This document shows, in pieces, positions 12,540 to 25,610 of a stretch of 64,000 nt of DNA. Position 1 is the first letter of the stretch; each line of letters begins with the position of its first letter. The DNA comes from Euryodendron excelsum (taxonomy: Eukaryota > Streptophyta > Magnoliopsida > Ericales > Pentaphylacaceae). Position numbers and translations under genes: made by a program. The stretch spans positions 18,879,001 to 18,943,000 of the forward strand of contig CM065397.1 of NCBI GenBank assembly GCA_033060915.1, in the 5' to 3' direction. The notes under the pieces were generated by a model that searched no databases, was not told the origin of the DNA, and saw only the letters and a list, made by a program, of their open reading frames with translations.

Positions 12540-12640
12540 TAATTGCAGAGTTTGGGGAGCATTAGATATACTTAACTTTACGAACCCATGTGGAGAGGCT
12601 ATTTTGGTGTGCTATTTCTCGTTATAAATCTGACTAATAT
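12540..12640 (+). repeat. SINE-like remnant (copy 1)
   Basis: The phrase TTAGATATACTTAACTTTACGAACCCATGTGGAGAGGCTATTT resembles the internal part of plant tRNA-derived SINEs, usually written ATACGCAACCTTACCC...GAGAGGCTGTTTCC. Similar text occurs at 14735-14880 and 16430-16570. Only the 3' half is recognisable; no poly-T/A tail or target duplication was identified. Confidence 0.35.
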
Positions 12641-14734
12641 AAACGTATTACAACATAAAATGAAAATAAAAAACAGCAAATTAAGAGAGAAGATTTTTAT
12701 TGCAGCATTATAAATGTTTTGGAGCCAAATTAGAACTTTTATAGAGAACACAGGTTTGGCAAGTTGATGAACTCATGTTCCATGTTGCCAGCATTATTTT
12801 CAACAAATCGAATGAAAAATTTTTCTTACTTAGGTCTAAAAACTAATATGTGACTATGTGCTATGTGGATAAGGTAACTAATCTTGTCAGATATTCTATC
12901 AATTTGATGATCCAGACCATCCAATTGGTCAATGGATTGTGAAATCCAAAAGCAAATTGCCCCCATTCTTTTCACCATGTGTTGATTAGGCGGTGATTAG
13001 AGATCGATATGTTGTAACTTTAATCTACTTCTTTCTGCTATTTTTGATCTTCTGTTTTGTAACTTCATTTTTACCTCCTATAGGATGCTTTTAGCTGACA
13101 GTGAGATGGAGATCAAGCAAATTTTCTATTCGTTTTCATGTCATTTTCATTCTGAGGTTCGAATCTTTATTATCTAAACACCATAAGTAGGCAAAGCTGT
13201 TAAAGGCATTAGCTAAATTTGATCAATTAGGTAGTTGGACCCTCTCACAATTTTCCATTACACACATAGCTAGTTTTACCTTTCAAATAAACTACGCTTT
13301 CACATCACTTCTCGTCTCTTCTTTCTTGCTTGAAACCTAAATTATATAGTAAGCATTTGCTATGAACATACAAAAGGGTTAGTGAATAGGACTGCTTGAT
13401 CCTGTGGAACTTATGACCCTATAGGAGGAGGGTGGGCATGAATTATGCTCATTGAGGCTTGTACCTTGATCACCATGATGTTGCTAGTTGGTATGTAATT
13501 TTATTTTGAAGTCCTTGTTGATATGAGATGAAAAATAAAAATAAATCTGCTTGGCTACAGTTTTGATTTTTGTTTTCTCTTTTGTTTCCAGAAACTTTTT
13601 TGTTGAGACCTTGTTTGGTAAACCGGTTTTGGAATTTATTTTTAAAAAACTTTAAGAAACACTCTGATTTTAGCAATCAAGAAAAAAAGTGTTTTTCGAA
13701 TTTTTGGAACCGTTATCATTTTTTATTTTCATTTGAAAATGAAAAAGATGGTGTTTTCGAGAGTATCAATTTTTTTCTATTCAAAAATACGAAAAATTTA
13801 AAGTTTCCAATTATTTTTTTGCTTCCGAAGACATAAAACATGGAAACAAAAATAAAAATGAAACTGTAACTGAAGAGGATTGTTTATGTTCCATGAGCTT
13901 GTACCACCATTACCATTAATAACATTGCGAATAGAAAATTTGTAAGCTGAATACACACTGGCATAAGGGGATTCCGAATGACAATTTCCAAGTCCAGTTT
14001 GTGTTATAGGAATCACTGGCTTATCTTGTTTCAGCCTTTATTTTACCTTTATATGTATATACAATAATATATGTTAATATTTATAATGCAAGGTTTTCCA
14101 ATCTTTTATTTTTTTTCCAAAATCCATGCTTTGCTTTTTTGCATATTGGTGTCCCATCTCTCTTAATGAAACTTCATGATTGTTACCCTGTTTGGGAATT
14201 GATTTTGTTCCCCACAACCATCAAAAACTAAAGTTGTTTTAGTCTCATTATTTTGTTTTTACTTTTGATTCCGCAAAGGTGGTTAAATCATGGCATGCTA
14301 GTGAGTTTCCCATCATTATTTGTTTGAATATTGGAGGGACATGAAAATTCACCTGACCAACCACTTCTCTAATCTCAAGAAATTAACATTGTTAATTACC
14401 AATCACAAGAGTGGTCACAGAGAGAGAGAGAGAGCTCCAAATACTTAACCAGTGATCAGCTTAGTCTTGATAAGCTATTTTATTAAATTCCTTTTTTTTT
14501 TAAAGAAAAGGAGTAAGATTTGATGCCTTAATCACTCTCAGTTCCAAATTATTTTTCTCTAACCCTCAATTTCACATTTTTACTCTCTCTCTCTCGGGTT
14601 GTTGGTTTAAATGCTTCTACTCTTGTAATTAGCAATTTAATTTCCACCAACAGGTTAAGAACTGCAATTTTCATTAAGGGGCCTGAATTATGGCCTTTTT
14701 AGAATACTCAAATCATGGTAACCCAGCGCACAAA
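12641..14734. other. Intergenic with a partial MITE of the 39326 family
   Basis: No gene. GAGACCTTGTTTGGTAAACC at 13602-13621 and the A/T-rich text after it to about 13860 match the left end of the hAT-like MITE at 39326-39546, but the right inverted end is not convincing. A short AG run lies at 14418-14434 and a short CT run at 14583-14594. Confidence 0.45.
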
Positions 14735-14880
14735 GTTCTTGTCACTATGGGGTTAGGATAGAATTAGATATACGCAACTTTATCCTACATGTGGAGAAAC
14801 GATTCTATATTTTAAACCAGTGAGGCCTAGATAATAATGGAGCAACCTTGTTGCTACGACTCAGCCTCTATGTTTAAATT
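14735..14880 (+). repeat. SINE-like remnant (copy 2)
   Basis: Contains GGGGTTAGGATAGAATTAGATATACGCAACTTTATCC...GTGGAGAAACGATTC and, downstream, GAGCAACCTTGTTGCTACGACTCAGCCTC. This order is that of plant SINEs whose 3' part reads 'CGCAACCTTACC ... caaccttaccgttgcgccaaggctc'. It is diverged and lacks a clear A/B-box region. Confidence 0.4.
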
Positions 14881-15734
14881 CTATTGTATGTTGCAAATAA
14901 AGAAGGAATGAAAGAAAAACCTAATATAGGTCATTCAAGCTAGTTCAAATGTCAATTATAAATTTTGATTAAATCAGACCACTTTGTCTGTGTGTGTTTC
15001 TGTATGGTTTTGGCAGCTTTTTAAGTAGTGAGCCTATGATCAGAAAACTAGACTGAAAATTAACTTACAAGTTAAACTTTACATGGTAAAGCAATTCCCT
15101 TGAATTCATACCAAGTGACAAAAGAGAGTGAACCCTCAAGAGTCAAAGGTGAGATCTTCCTCCAAAAAGGTGGTCAAAACCAATCATGGTGTATATAGAA
15201 TCTCTTGAGGAAATGTTGGAGGGTAGAGGGTCATATGGCCTCAAACATTTTCATAAACCCTAAATTATGTGTGCTGCAGTTTTCTTTCTGATGGGTTTTG
15301 TATATATATGTGTGTGTGTGTGTGTGTAGTTATGGTATGGCCTTGGATCAAGAGACGAGTCATGCAAAAATCCAAAAGGCAAGAAAGCTTTTCTTAGGAA
15401 TGAAAAGAAAAGTTTGGTGGCCTACTCCATGAAAAGCCATAACACTTTCAACGTCCTTTGAAGGACCAAATTAAAAAGCTTTTTTCAATTATTTGGAGAG
15501 AAGTATATTTTTGTTAGAAGGGTTTATGGACAAGACCTGAACCAGACTATTTGTATCTGTTTAGGTTTATAGTACTATTATACATGGCATGTGTCTGTGT
15601 CACCTATCACTTACTCTGTTTCTCCATCCCTTCACATGTGAGAGCATGTGCATGTTAACATCCACATGGTCCTAACTACCTCTTCTTCTTCTTAACCAAA
15701 TTAAGGACAAAATTGGTATGAGACCCATGTGTCT

Positions 15735-15789
<55 letters not shown>

Positions 15790-16429
15790 ACATACATTTG
15801 GAGTCGATGTATCTTCAAACGAACCCTTTCAGGGTTCACTGAAAGTATGCACCACTTTGAGGTGGACATAACTAGTAGCTTCTCAAACTTTTAATTGGTG
15901 TATGGAACATAGAAAAAGCCTTATTAATAAGTTTAGTTTTGGGGCACCAAGCTTTTGCTTTTTTTTCTTTTTCTTTTTTATTACAGTTTCAGTTAACTAC
16001 TCATTCAAGCTCCTGCAAGACCACCATTCACATGAATAAAGTAAATTCATATATTACATGAAAGATGGTTGGTCATAGAAAATATAAAAATGAATTGAAG
16101 TTGAAACAACATACTAAGCATAAAACCCAATCACTGGCCACTACTTTTTTTATTATTTTTTGTTATATTCACTATTTTGTGGCCTTGCAACTGGCTAGGA
16201 TGTCATTGTGCTTGTCTCAAGGTTCCCTATCCAAAATGAGAAATACAGGACAATACCGTTGCATGTTGCAGTTGGTCTGCACAAAAACAAAATAAGATAA
16301 GGTAGGTAGTTCATATATATATAGTTGCTTTGTTGTGTGCCCACTGTTTTGAGGACCTGTATATGCTTATGTTGACCAGTATCTTTAATGCAAAGTTGTG
16401 GAGTATGGGTCTTCCGGCCCTTGGACGCA
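14881..16429. other. Intergenic with microsatellites
   Basis: No gene seen. A (TG)n run lies at about 15310-15328. A perfect 50-bp (TC)25 lies at 15737-15786 and produces a false Arg/Glu-repeat frame on the minus strand. The rest is AT-rich spacer. Confidence 0.6.
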
Positions 16430-16570
16430 ATTTATGTCCAAGAGACGGGGTGGGGTAAGATCCGTTACATAAATTAATGGGCCGCTCAAGGCTCCGAACA
16501 AGTAGGGTTTGTAGTGGTCAAACCTACGTAATTTTACCCTTGCGAGAGGAGAATATTTTTGCGTTCCGGA
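16430..16570 (+). repeat. SINE-like remnant (copy 3)
   Basis: Contains GACGGGGTGGGGTAAGATCCGTTACAT and then AAACCTACGTAATTTTACCCTTGCGAGAGGAGAATATTTTTGCGTTCCGG. These resemble the 'ggggt..ggt..gtaca..' and 'cctacgtaaccttacccctgcg..gaggctgtttccg' blocks of a plant SINE family. The copy is interrupted between the two blocks. Confidence 0.4.
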
Positions 16571-18197
16571 TATGTGACTATGACATCACTAAAAAGCAAT
16601 CTTAAAACTAGGGACGATGTCAGAAATTTAATTAAGATACGCGAGCTATGTCACACATGCCAAACAAGTTCAATTAAAAGAAATTACTCGCATAATATTC
16701 TTAAAGAATAAATGTTGGTTTGCTTGATGATTTGCTTAACTTTTGGTTAGAACTTTATTTTTCTCCTTCCTCCTCTTTTTATTTTTTATTTTTTGCTAAC
16801 TAGATGTCTCCTAAACTAATCCCAGGGTTCTTCTAATCTTAAAATATTAAAAAGTAAAGAGTTGTTATTGGTTTTAACCTTTCTTATACTTAGTAAAACA
16901 CCAACACCAAAATGTTTTGCCTTCTTAGACTCCCAATCACATTGACTTCCTTTTAAAAGTTAGACGACTTAAATAGAATAAATCAAAATTTAAAAATGAC
17001 ATTAAAATTTAAGACAAAGTTAGAGGGACTAAATGATTGTTTACTCATAAAAAAATTTACTCTTTTTATTTGGAAAGAAGGGCCTTAGTCCAAATGAGAA
17101 AAAAGACTCATTAGAAAAATTTTAAAAAAGCCCAAAATTAACTACACTAATTAATTTAAGCACAAAATTAGTTCAACAAAAAATTGTACAAATAATTTTT
17201 TTTGAAGGCCCCAAATTTCAGCAAGAGTTCTTAAGAGTATACTACAAAGGATAACAAAATTTTGAAAGCTCCAAAATTTTTAAATCCTTACATGTTATTA
17301 ATGCTCTATATACTTTTTATACCTTTTTAGTTTTTGAAAAACAAAGGCCGGATACCAAATAAGAAAAAGGCTCTAAAAAAAAGAAGGCTTAGAATTAACT
17401 AGTGAATGCTCATTTAAAATTATTACTTTAGGCCTCAAATTATCAAGAGTCGACCTTGCCTAGATGGAGAAACCTTTAGATTAATAAATTAATAATTGAC
17501 ACAGTTTGTTATAGATATATACGTATATACATATATAGGAGGGATTTAATCACATAGCTTGAAATTCTTATTCTTAACCACCTTTGAAAACTTTTTGTAT
17601 GGTTCTCTTTATGTAGAACTAATAGACAGTATACCTTTTTTTTCTTTTGTTACCTGTCTACATATCAAATTTCAGGTTAGTTGGAGATCAAATTTCAGGC
17701 TAATTGGAGATTGAGAGCAATGGCATCCGTATAATATATATTTTTTATTTTTAAAATGTCTCTTTTATTTTTTGGCAGAAGTAAACAATTAAAAGTAGTA
17801 CAAATAGGATTTAAAAAGAGCACGTAAAGCAAAAGATGCAGCTGCAGAATAGCCAGATTAGGACTTAAAAAGAACGAACCGCGTAAGCTAACGATAACTG
17901 TACTAGTACATAAGCCAACGATAACCGCACTAATATAAGAGATTAGATAATACTGAGTATTCGGTAGTAATTCATATTAAATGATGACATATTGTATGTA
18001 AATATATCAACAATTTAAATTTATAACGTGTACCATGTAATAAAAATTACTACCGAATACACAATATTACCTAACTACTAAATCTTCTTTTTCAATCTTA
18101 GACTATTATTAACTAGAGACAGCAACCTATACAAAGCAAACAATACAAAATACACAAAATATTGTAAATACACGACACAAGGGAGCAAAAGTATTAA
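16571..18197. other. AT-rich intergenic with decayed repeats
   Basis: No gene. GACATTAAAATTTAAGACAAAGTTAGAGGGACTAAATGATTGTTTACTC at about 16997-17046 is the inverted-end text of the long-TIR repeat at 50174-50711, so a decayed or truncated copy lies here. The text around 17080-17460 repeats similar 'AAAATTA..AAGCCC' phrases without clear borders. Confidence 0.45.
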
Positions 18198-18454
18198 GAG
18201 CTTGTTTAGAACATGGGGAAGGGAAGGAAAAAAAGAAAAGAAAAGAAAAGAAAAGAAAAATTATTCTTCTTTCCCTATTTGATTTTGTAAAAAACAAATA
18301 AAAAGAAAGTGAAAAAAAAAAAAGAGAATGATTTTTTTTTCCTTAATTTTTTCTCTTTTCCTTCTGTTTTTCAATTTTGAGTAGGATCAAACATAAAAGA
18401 ATAAAATTTAATTATTTTTTCTTCTATTCCTCCTCCTAAGTTCCAAACAGCCAG
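18198..18454. mobile_element. Tourist-like MITE, family A copy 1 (TSD TAA)
   Basis: The left end GAGCTTGTTTAGAAC and the right end GTTCCAAACAGCCAG are inverted repeats. They are bordered on both sides by TAA (18195-18197 and 18455-18457), the 3-bp duplication typical of PIF/Harbinger-derived Tourist MITEs. The left arm is purine-rich (GGGAAGGGAAGG, AAAGAAAAG repeats) and the right arm pyrimidine-rich (CTTTTCCTTC, CTATTCCTCC), giving a fold-back. No coding capacity. Confidence 0.7.
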
Positions 18455-18967
18455 TAATGGACCGGGAGTGTGGAGCCACCAGTTGGGATCCCAAAATGAA
18501 AATCCAACAGTTGGGACCGGAAGTGCGGGCCCAGGTCTTTTCATATATATATATATAGAGAGAGTTGTATTTTTATATCGAATATAAGTATAATTTTGAG
18601 AGTTATATAAATTGGGTTAAACTCTCAATCTCTCATCGACCTGAAATCTGGCAAGCAATCAAGTCATATAACGGTGGGTTTTATGAAAAGAGCTGTACAA
18701 AAAGTCATTGATTGATGTAAAAATGAAAATTTTTTCACCGAAGCGCCAACAAATTCCCCCTCCCCCTATATATATAAATAAATGGATCCTATATTAATTT
18801 ATCAATGTAAGTCTTCCAACTTTGTTTTTAGATTCTAAAAGTGAGAAAATAAATTAAAAAATAAAATTGTACATAGCATTATTTATTTATTTATTTGTTT
18901 ATACGTACATACATACATATATATGTTTGCCAAGATTGACTTTCATGGAGTATATTTTAGTTTGAGG
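18455..18967. other. Intergenic spacer
   Basis: No gene seen. It contains the near-repeats GTTGGGATCCCAAAATG / GTTGGGACCGGAAGTG at 18480-18530 and short AT/TA runs. Confidence 0.5.
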
Positions 18968-19192
18968 ACGGGAGGTCTGTTTGATATAATTTTTTAAAAA
19001 TATTTTTTATTTTGCTCTTTTACCTTATAAACAAAAAAGTTAAATTTTTTTAGTTTTTTTGCTTTTAACAAGTTAAGATGGGTAAAAAAGCAAAAAAATA
19101 AAAAACAAAAAACTTCAAAATCTTTGCTTTCTTGTTTATAAGCAAAAAAATCAAATATAAAAAGTTTTAAAAAAGCCTAATCAAACGGCCCG
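18968..19192. mobile_element. MITE-like fold-back element
   Basis: GGAGGTCTGTTTGATATAATTTTTTAAAAA at the left pairs imperfectly with TTTTAAAAAAGCCTAATCAAACGGCCCGT at the right. Internal arms with TTATAAACAAAAAAG and CTTGTTTATAAGCAAAAAA also pair. Non-coding; borders are approximate and the target duplication is not clear. Confidence 0.45.
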
Positions 19193-20237
19193 TAATCTTC
19201 GGTATATGTCCCACAACAAGAATTACGTGAAGTTAAATTTTAGGGCTTAATATTGGGCTAAGGTATTCGGCAAATATCAGCCCAATCTTGTTGTACTTAA
19301 CGAAAGATCAAGTTTGGGCCCGAGTGGACTCAACTTCATGTATTGGTCCAAGCCCACCTTAATTAGCTAACTTTGTTCCTCTCCTCGACCATACAATCTT
19401 ATATGTGTCCCTGAACTTTCCTTGGATGGGCCATGTAATTTCCTTATACTAATATGAAGTATGTGACATGAATTAGCAAGACTTGAATTGACTTAAAGAT
19501 TGGGTCATGTTCTCCAAGTAGGCAATGAATACGATATGCTTACAAAAATTGTGTACAAAAGTATGTGATTGAGTTGTTAGTCTATTAGCTTAAAACACAT
19601 AATTCAACCAAGATATCCTTTAATTATAAAACTGTTACTGCCACATCATTTTAGTGCAAGATTATGTACAAAAAACTCAAAAAAAAGAAAAATTCCCGTC
19701 CAAATATCTGTGGAAATATAGAGAAACTAAACTTTAGGCTTCTAAACAAGGCTTGGGCCTAGCCCGACTTGCTATACAGATTTAGTAGACAGATTGAGTT
19801 TGGCCCAACCCAACACTCACCCTTAAATTCAGTAGCCTTCAACCTCAGTTGGGGGTCATCCTAGGGAAAGGGGGGGCTACCTTTCGTTGGGTAGCTTATT
19901 ATCATTAGACTAATAAAGGAAGAAAAATAATAATAATTCCAGCGTGTAAAGACATCTAGCTAGCCTGTATACAATATATCTTATATCATTTGCACATATA
20001 TATATAAATATATACCTATCTTTCATTTTTTTATTTTTTATTTTTATATAGGAAGAGTTTCAGTTACATATTTTTCGGGTAAACGGGAAGTTGAAAGGGA
20101 AGGGGTGGGGATGAGATTGAGCAAGGGCAGGTAAGAGTACCCCAACCACTGGACAACCCCATCTTACATTTATACTCTATATTATTGCAAAAAATTCTTG
20201 TATACTATTTAAGTTTGAAATTCTTTTACCCATTTTG
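19193..20237. other. Intergenic spacer
   Basis: No gene or repeat boundary recognised. Somewhat higher GC than its surroundings, with stretches rich in GGGCC/GGCCC at 19300-19380 and 19740-19810. Confidence 0.5.
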
Positions 20238-20490
20238 CTCGAACTTTTGAATTTACAAAATATAGAATTATATGTCCTTCAGTTATTTTTTTTTTTTAAC
20301 CAATACACTACCGGTTTTTTTGAACTTTTGAATTTAGAAAATATAGAAATATATGTCATTGAGTTATTGTGTTTTTTTTTAATCAATAACCTACCGTTTT
20401 TCTTGAACTTTTGAATTTACATATAGAAAAATAACGTCATTGAGTTATTGTTTTTTTTTTTTTAAATTTATACACTACCGTTCTTGAACT
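20238..20490. repeat. Three tandem copies of an ~83-bp unit
   Basis: The unit begins with GAACTTTTGAATTTA, continues through ATATAGAA..TATGTC and a poly-T run, and ends CTACCGTTTTT. Copies start near 20241, 20322 and 20405. The third is truncated or altered before its poly-T run. Non-coding. Confidence 0.75.
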
Positions 20491-20851
20491 ACCTTAAATC
20501 AAAACTCCTTCATAAATTTAAAAGAATAATAGTTGAAATTTCTAATTTTGAATCTAAGAGTAAATGCATTCTTATTAATTCTTTTACCAACATGGCAGAA
20601 ATTTTCAAACCCCCTTACCTTCTGATGTACAAATAGAAAATGATCCAAATTCTTAAAATCAATGGATCCATCTATTATTGTTGAGGACTTATTTTTGCAC
20701 CTTCCAACATCTAACTTTGACAAGGTTAATTAGTTTTAAAGAAAATCCTCAACATTGACAAATCTAGAACCTGTAAGTCTGGATCTCAAGGCCTTAACTA
20801 ACCCATGTAGTTGACATTAGAGAATGTTAACTTCTCAAACTCTCAGATACA

Positions 20852-20889
<38 letters not shown>

Positions 20890-23650
20890 AAGAAGTGCCA
20901 ACTTATTATATGGGAAAACTTTGTACCCTTCAGTAGCTGTAAGTTGGTTATGACCCAAGTAGTACTCATTAGCAAGCTAGCTATTGGAATAAAAATACAT
21001 ATGATACCTTAAGATGTTGCTGGCTTAAAATAAGATCAGAATCATATTTGGTAGCTGGCTAGTGTGGCTGCAAGTAAGAAGAATTTGGACAAGCTGGAAG
21101 AAGAGAACAAAATAAGATTTAATCAGACTTTGCTTGAAGTTTTGGGAATCCTTGCACATGGTAGGGGTCCTCTTGTTTGGCCCAAAACACACACATATAT
21201 ATACATATATATATATATACCACAAACTGTTCAATATTAAATGGAAAGCAAAATGAAGGTTCAAAACTAACAATAGAAACAGTACCAACTGTTGTTGATT
21301 CAGATAATTAATACATAAGTTTGGTAGTTCTTAGTGTTTTGTTGTCATACCTGGTGCCCTTGCTTGTCTTTCTTTAAGTAGCTAGGTTTCCTCTTGATCA
21401 TAGAATTAGACTCCCTTGATAATACTAAAGCACATTCATGTAAATTAAACTAAAACTTCAGTAAATTACGAAAGCACATAGAATTAGACTAATTTAGTAA
21501 ATTACATGACTAAAATTTTACCACTTTTTACTTTGTTTTGTTCAAAAGCTCATTCATGTAAATTAAACTAGACTTGCAAATAGGATAATGAAGTAGATTA
21601 CAATCATGCCTCTGGTTTTGGATAGCTCTAGGAATAAAATTTTGAAACTAAATCACTGAGGTGACAAAAAAAAAAAAAAAAAGCCCTTCTTGATGGAGGT
21701 TAATTAACTACTTCATTAGGAGGAGAAAATATTCAGGAATATGATGATATCATGTTATTTTCCTGAGGTGGCATCGCCAGTCAATAAAACCACATCACAC
21801 AAGTAGATATTTATTTTAATCACTTAAAATTATGTTGTTAGTTGAGAGTTGTGGGTTTTTTTCATACATGTGACATTTACAATGATGTGAATTTCATTAT
21901 GTTTAAGTGAATCTGTTTTATTGACTCGTCCAACGTTGATATACTGAATATTTTCTTGGTTAGAAGCATGTGGTAGTCTGGTCTGACTTAGTCCAGCTTT
22001 CAATTTCAGAAGAACTTGGTTTGACTGTTGGTTATTCATCTACCTCGGCAATTAATTTACTTTGACTAGTAGAGTCTTCTAATGCAGTCATGAGATCATT
22101 TTGGAAGTCGTGATTTTCTAGAAGCAAATGGTTATTCAATTTAGAACAGAAAAAAGGACTGAGTTTGGTATTTGGAGAAAAGAAGTTGCACACCTGTAAA
22201 TGGTAACTGCCCTTCGCATAGATTTAATCAATATATATATACATATAAGCATATTTTTCAATCCCATTTTATATGACAAGTTTAGAAGGGAATTCTAAAT
22301 ATCTTTTTAATAGTCTACATTTATGGGATGGACCAACCTTAACATATTATTCTATAAATATATATACATGGTAAGACATCATAAAATTCATTTATATTAG
22401 TAACTCTTTAAGGGAAATTATACAATCAAGAAATTAGGTTTTAGCTCCCCCTTTACTTTGTGCCTGTGAGGTTTAATTAGCAAAAAATTCTTGTTTTAAT
22501 TATCAAAATCAAGTGGGCATGCAATAACATTTTTCTATGTTGATAATATATTTTCTGACATCAAAATAAATGTCTTTTGAAAATTAAGAATATTTAGGTG
22601 CACATGAGAACTCCATGCATGGTCATATATCTTTCAAAAAATAATTTCCAATTATTTCAAGACATACTTAATGCCTCCTGAGGGAGAAGTCTACCAACTC
22701 TTAATGTGGGTTTTGGAGCTCTCGAGCAATAAAAACTATAATTGAAGAGTCATTAATTAAAATAATAACTCTTTGCTCATTAGGTCATTTCAGGAAATAG
22801 TGAAGATTTGCATTGAGGCTTTGTCCTATTCATATATAAGTTTTAGATGTTGATCCCATTTCATGCTCTCATTTTGAGCTAGATTTCATTGAATTTAACC
22901 ATTGAGATTGAAATTTGCATTAAAGATGGTGATGGGTTGTGGATTTTAGCTGATCTTTTACTGTGGTTTCGCAGATATAGTAATTGTAATGTTGTTAATG
23001 AAATCCATGAAACAAACAAAACCCTAGAAATTAAGGAATTGTTTGTTAAGTAGGGTTGTTGGTTGGGGGGCGGCGGCCATTAATAAAAGCTCATGAAATT
23101 TTTTTCACAATCAACAATAGAGTACTTAACTTATATATATATAATGTATAATGTATATTAGTTTATATATAAAATATTTAATAGGGTCTTTAATAGAAAA
23201 TAACTATTTAAGAGGGGTATTTTCAAATTTCTAGCTAGATGGAGACAAATTGAGAAACCCTTAGAAACCCTTCGTAAATTGTAGGTATAAAAATTACATT
23301 TTTGAAAACTTGAGAAGAATATTTATAAATTTCGGAGGCAAATTGAAAAATTTTTCGAAACTTGAACGTAAAACTTCAACTATCAAAAACTTGAGGGGAG
23401 AGCTGCTCCCCGGGCCTGCAGTGGCTCCCCCTCTGTACTACTACTACACCAATGTCTAATACGAACACAAACTGATTGCATTTCTGGGCTTGCCTGCTCT
23501 TGAACAAGAGCAACACAAACACTCGATTACCCTTCTGTCAATCGAACAAGGACCAATGAATAAAGGGCAAACATGTCCTTTAAAAAAGGACCCCCATTGT
23601 CGATAAGAGCAATAATGTTTCAACCTGGTGCCTTGATGACACACAAAACC
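20491..23650. other. AT-rich intergenic spacer
   Basis: No gene supported. It holds an (AT)n-(AG)n compound microsatellite at about 20854-20890 and an AT/AC run at about 21188-21220. The A-run at 21667-21683 and the AT runs near 22231 and 23131 are simple. Open frames here lack domains. Confidence 0.55.
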
Positions 23651-23862
23651 TGATGATGCAATAAACCTGTAAGGTCGGTTTCAGGCCAACGGCGAACTTC
23701 TCCAGTGATCTGAGAGAAAGAAAAGGGTGAGGGACACTAGTATGGTGCCTGCCAAGGACACTCCGATGACAAAGTTAGGTTTCTGGAGATATTTTAACAA
23801 AGTTTTGTCTAGGGTTTATGTTTGCGTACCTTATTGGAGAATATGAGTTTTCCTTTTATATA
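23651..23862 (-). mobile_element. 3' LTR of the gag-only gypsy element, first part
   Basis: Aligns with 28235-28446 of the other LTR, including GGTGAGGGACACTAGT and GGAGATATTTTAACA. On the minus strand it carries TATATAAAAGG (about 23853-23863), a likely LTR promoter TATA box. The alignment breaks where the nested LTR begins and resumes at 25611. Confidence 0.88.
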
Positions 23863-23867
23863 AGTAG

Positions 23868-25610
23868 TGACTCGCTCCGAAAACTACAAAATGGAGTTAG
23901 TACCCCGCAAAAGTACGGGGGTCGCGATAAAGTATAAACCAATAATAATCTGGTATTGTTCTCTCCCAAGAAACCTAGCCCAATATAGGCTCTAGCACTC
24001 ACCTCACGCTAACCTAACTAGGATCGAATTGCAATTAAGCGAATTGAATCTAAAATAAAATAGATAGAAAATGTTTTGGCTTTTTAATGGTTGTTTTGAA
24101 TTACTAACCTATTACAATGAAAATAAAGACAATTAACATTAGACGATTAAATTAAGACAATTGAAATTAAACTTAAAGCAATTAAAAGGGGAATTGGGCT
24201 GAAATGATCCAATCACTCAATTTCATCCAAGGTTTTTAATAGGGTTTATAAATCAAATTAAACACAACATTTAAGTGTGTTTAATTCGGAGAATTTAGCT
24301 TTGAAAACTGAATATTCTCAAACAATTGAAATTAGATACATGTTCAATAGGGAATCAAAGGTTAATACCATCGATTCAACTTAATCAATACCAAATTTAT
24401 GATTTGTACATTGATTAGCCAAAGTCAATAACCTAAGTTTTCTAAGGTATCTTCAATCAATTTGTGAGAATGAATTTCTAGCAATTGTGGAGCTTTTGTC
24501 TAGTCAAGAGTCCTAAATTAATACTATTGATTTGGGTGATAAAAATCTCCAAACTTAATCAATAATCTAGATTTTCTAAAATTCCACATCTAATTACTAT
24601 GAATTCGAATTCTAGGAAAATATGACAATTAATTCATGAGATACCTCCATTGATTTCCTTGGATTATTTGGGTGATTTTCACATTTAAACCCAATTTAAA
24701 TTCTAGCTACTTGAATACATCATAAAAGCATGTAAAAATAAAAAGAGAAGCATGAAGAGATTTAAATCCAAAATTAACTATAATAATAAGACTGTTTGGT
24801 TACAAGGAAAATAAAAGAAAGTGCAACAAAGTGAAAGAAAATACAATATATAAAAGAAAATTACAAGTTCTATTCCTATATTACCATTACAAACATAAAT
24901 CTAAGCTAAAAATAAAAAAAAATGGGAAAAACTAACCTTGGAGACTTTCTCCTACTGCCGCCTTAGCTCAAACTAACCCTCCTTACACAAAAACTTACAA
25001 AAAATCCTAAAAACACAACTTCGAACTAAAAAAATGCATTCTGGATGAACAATAACTGTCCGGACGGTACGTTTAACAGCCGTCTAAAGTGCGTTCAGAC
25101 GATTACTGTTCACCGTCCGAATAGTACTGTTCACCGTTCGGACGGGTACTATCCACCGTTCGAACAGGTGAACAATAACCGTCCGAACGGTGAATAGTAA
25201 CCGTTCGAACGCATTATTCGGACGGGAACTATTCACTGTTCAGCCCAGCAACCTTCTAGTTTGATTTTGACCACCTTAAAGATTGATTTAGCCGATGCAC
25301 ATTAGAGGACAGATTGTAGCTCTTGAAGTCTTCTTTCCAATACCTTAAAAATCAGCTAAATCGGGCATCGGAGTGAAAAGTTATAGCCAAAATACCGAGA
25401 CGGGTTGGACTTCTCATCATCAGTTTGTTCGTTTTAAACTCGCTTTGAACTTTCTTTGCGTCTATTTGCCTTTATTAGTTCCTAAAACCAACAAAGCACA
25501 CACAAAACACAATAAATCAAATATAAAACTAAATTAAGATAATTAACTACAATCTAAGTCTAACAAGGTGTGAATTAACGACTTATGATTACACTTTTAG
25601 GGTGTAATCA
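23868..25610 (-). mobile_element. Nested solo LTR (1743 bp), possibly Athila-like gypsy
   Basis: It starts TGACTCGCTCCG and ends GGTGTAATCA, and sits inside the 3' LTR of the gag-only element. The other LTR copy shows the empty site as one GGTAG. Here AGTAG (23863-23867) and GGTAG (25611-25615) flank the insert, a 5-bp target duplication with one later change. There is no internal coding region or second LTR copy, so it reads as a solo LTR left by recombination between two LTRs. Minus orientation is suggested by GCGACCCCCGTAC..GCGGGGTACTAAC text near its left end, which I associate with the U5 end of Athila-type LTRs. The family assignment is tentative. Confidence 0.75.
25040..25245. repeat. 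Palindromic minisatellite in the nested solo LTR
   Basis: The core CCGTTCGAACGGT and variants (CCGTCCGAA, CGTTCGGACGG) recur about ten times in both orientations, linked by ACTGTTCA or GAACAATA. ACTGTTCACCGTTCGGACGG at 25126-25145 is the reverse complement of 25179-25198 with one mismatch. A 20-bp stem with a 33-base loop could therefore form. Confidence 0.85.

Noticed and set aside
15114..15133. miR156-like sequence TGACAAAAGAGAGTGAACCC
   Set aside because: It differs from the known miR156 sequence at three positions, and the downstream text offers only a ~9-bp stem (CCTCAAGAG/CTCTTGAGG) rather than a miRNA precursor with a star strand.
25040..25245. CRISPR-like array
   Set aside because: The repeats are palindromic, irregularly spaced and in both orientations inside a plant LTR, with no unique equal-length spacers and no cas genes.
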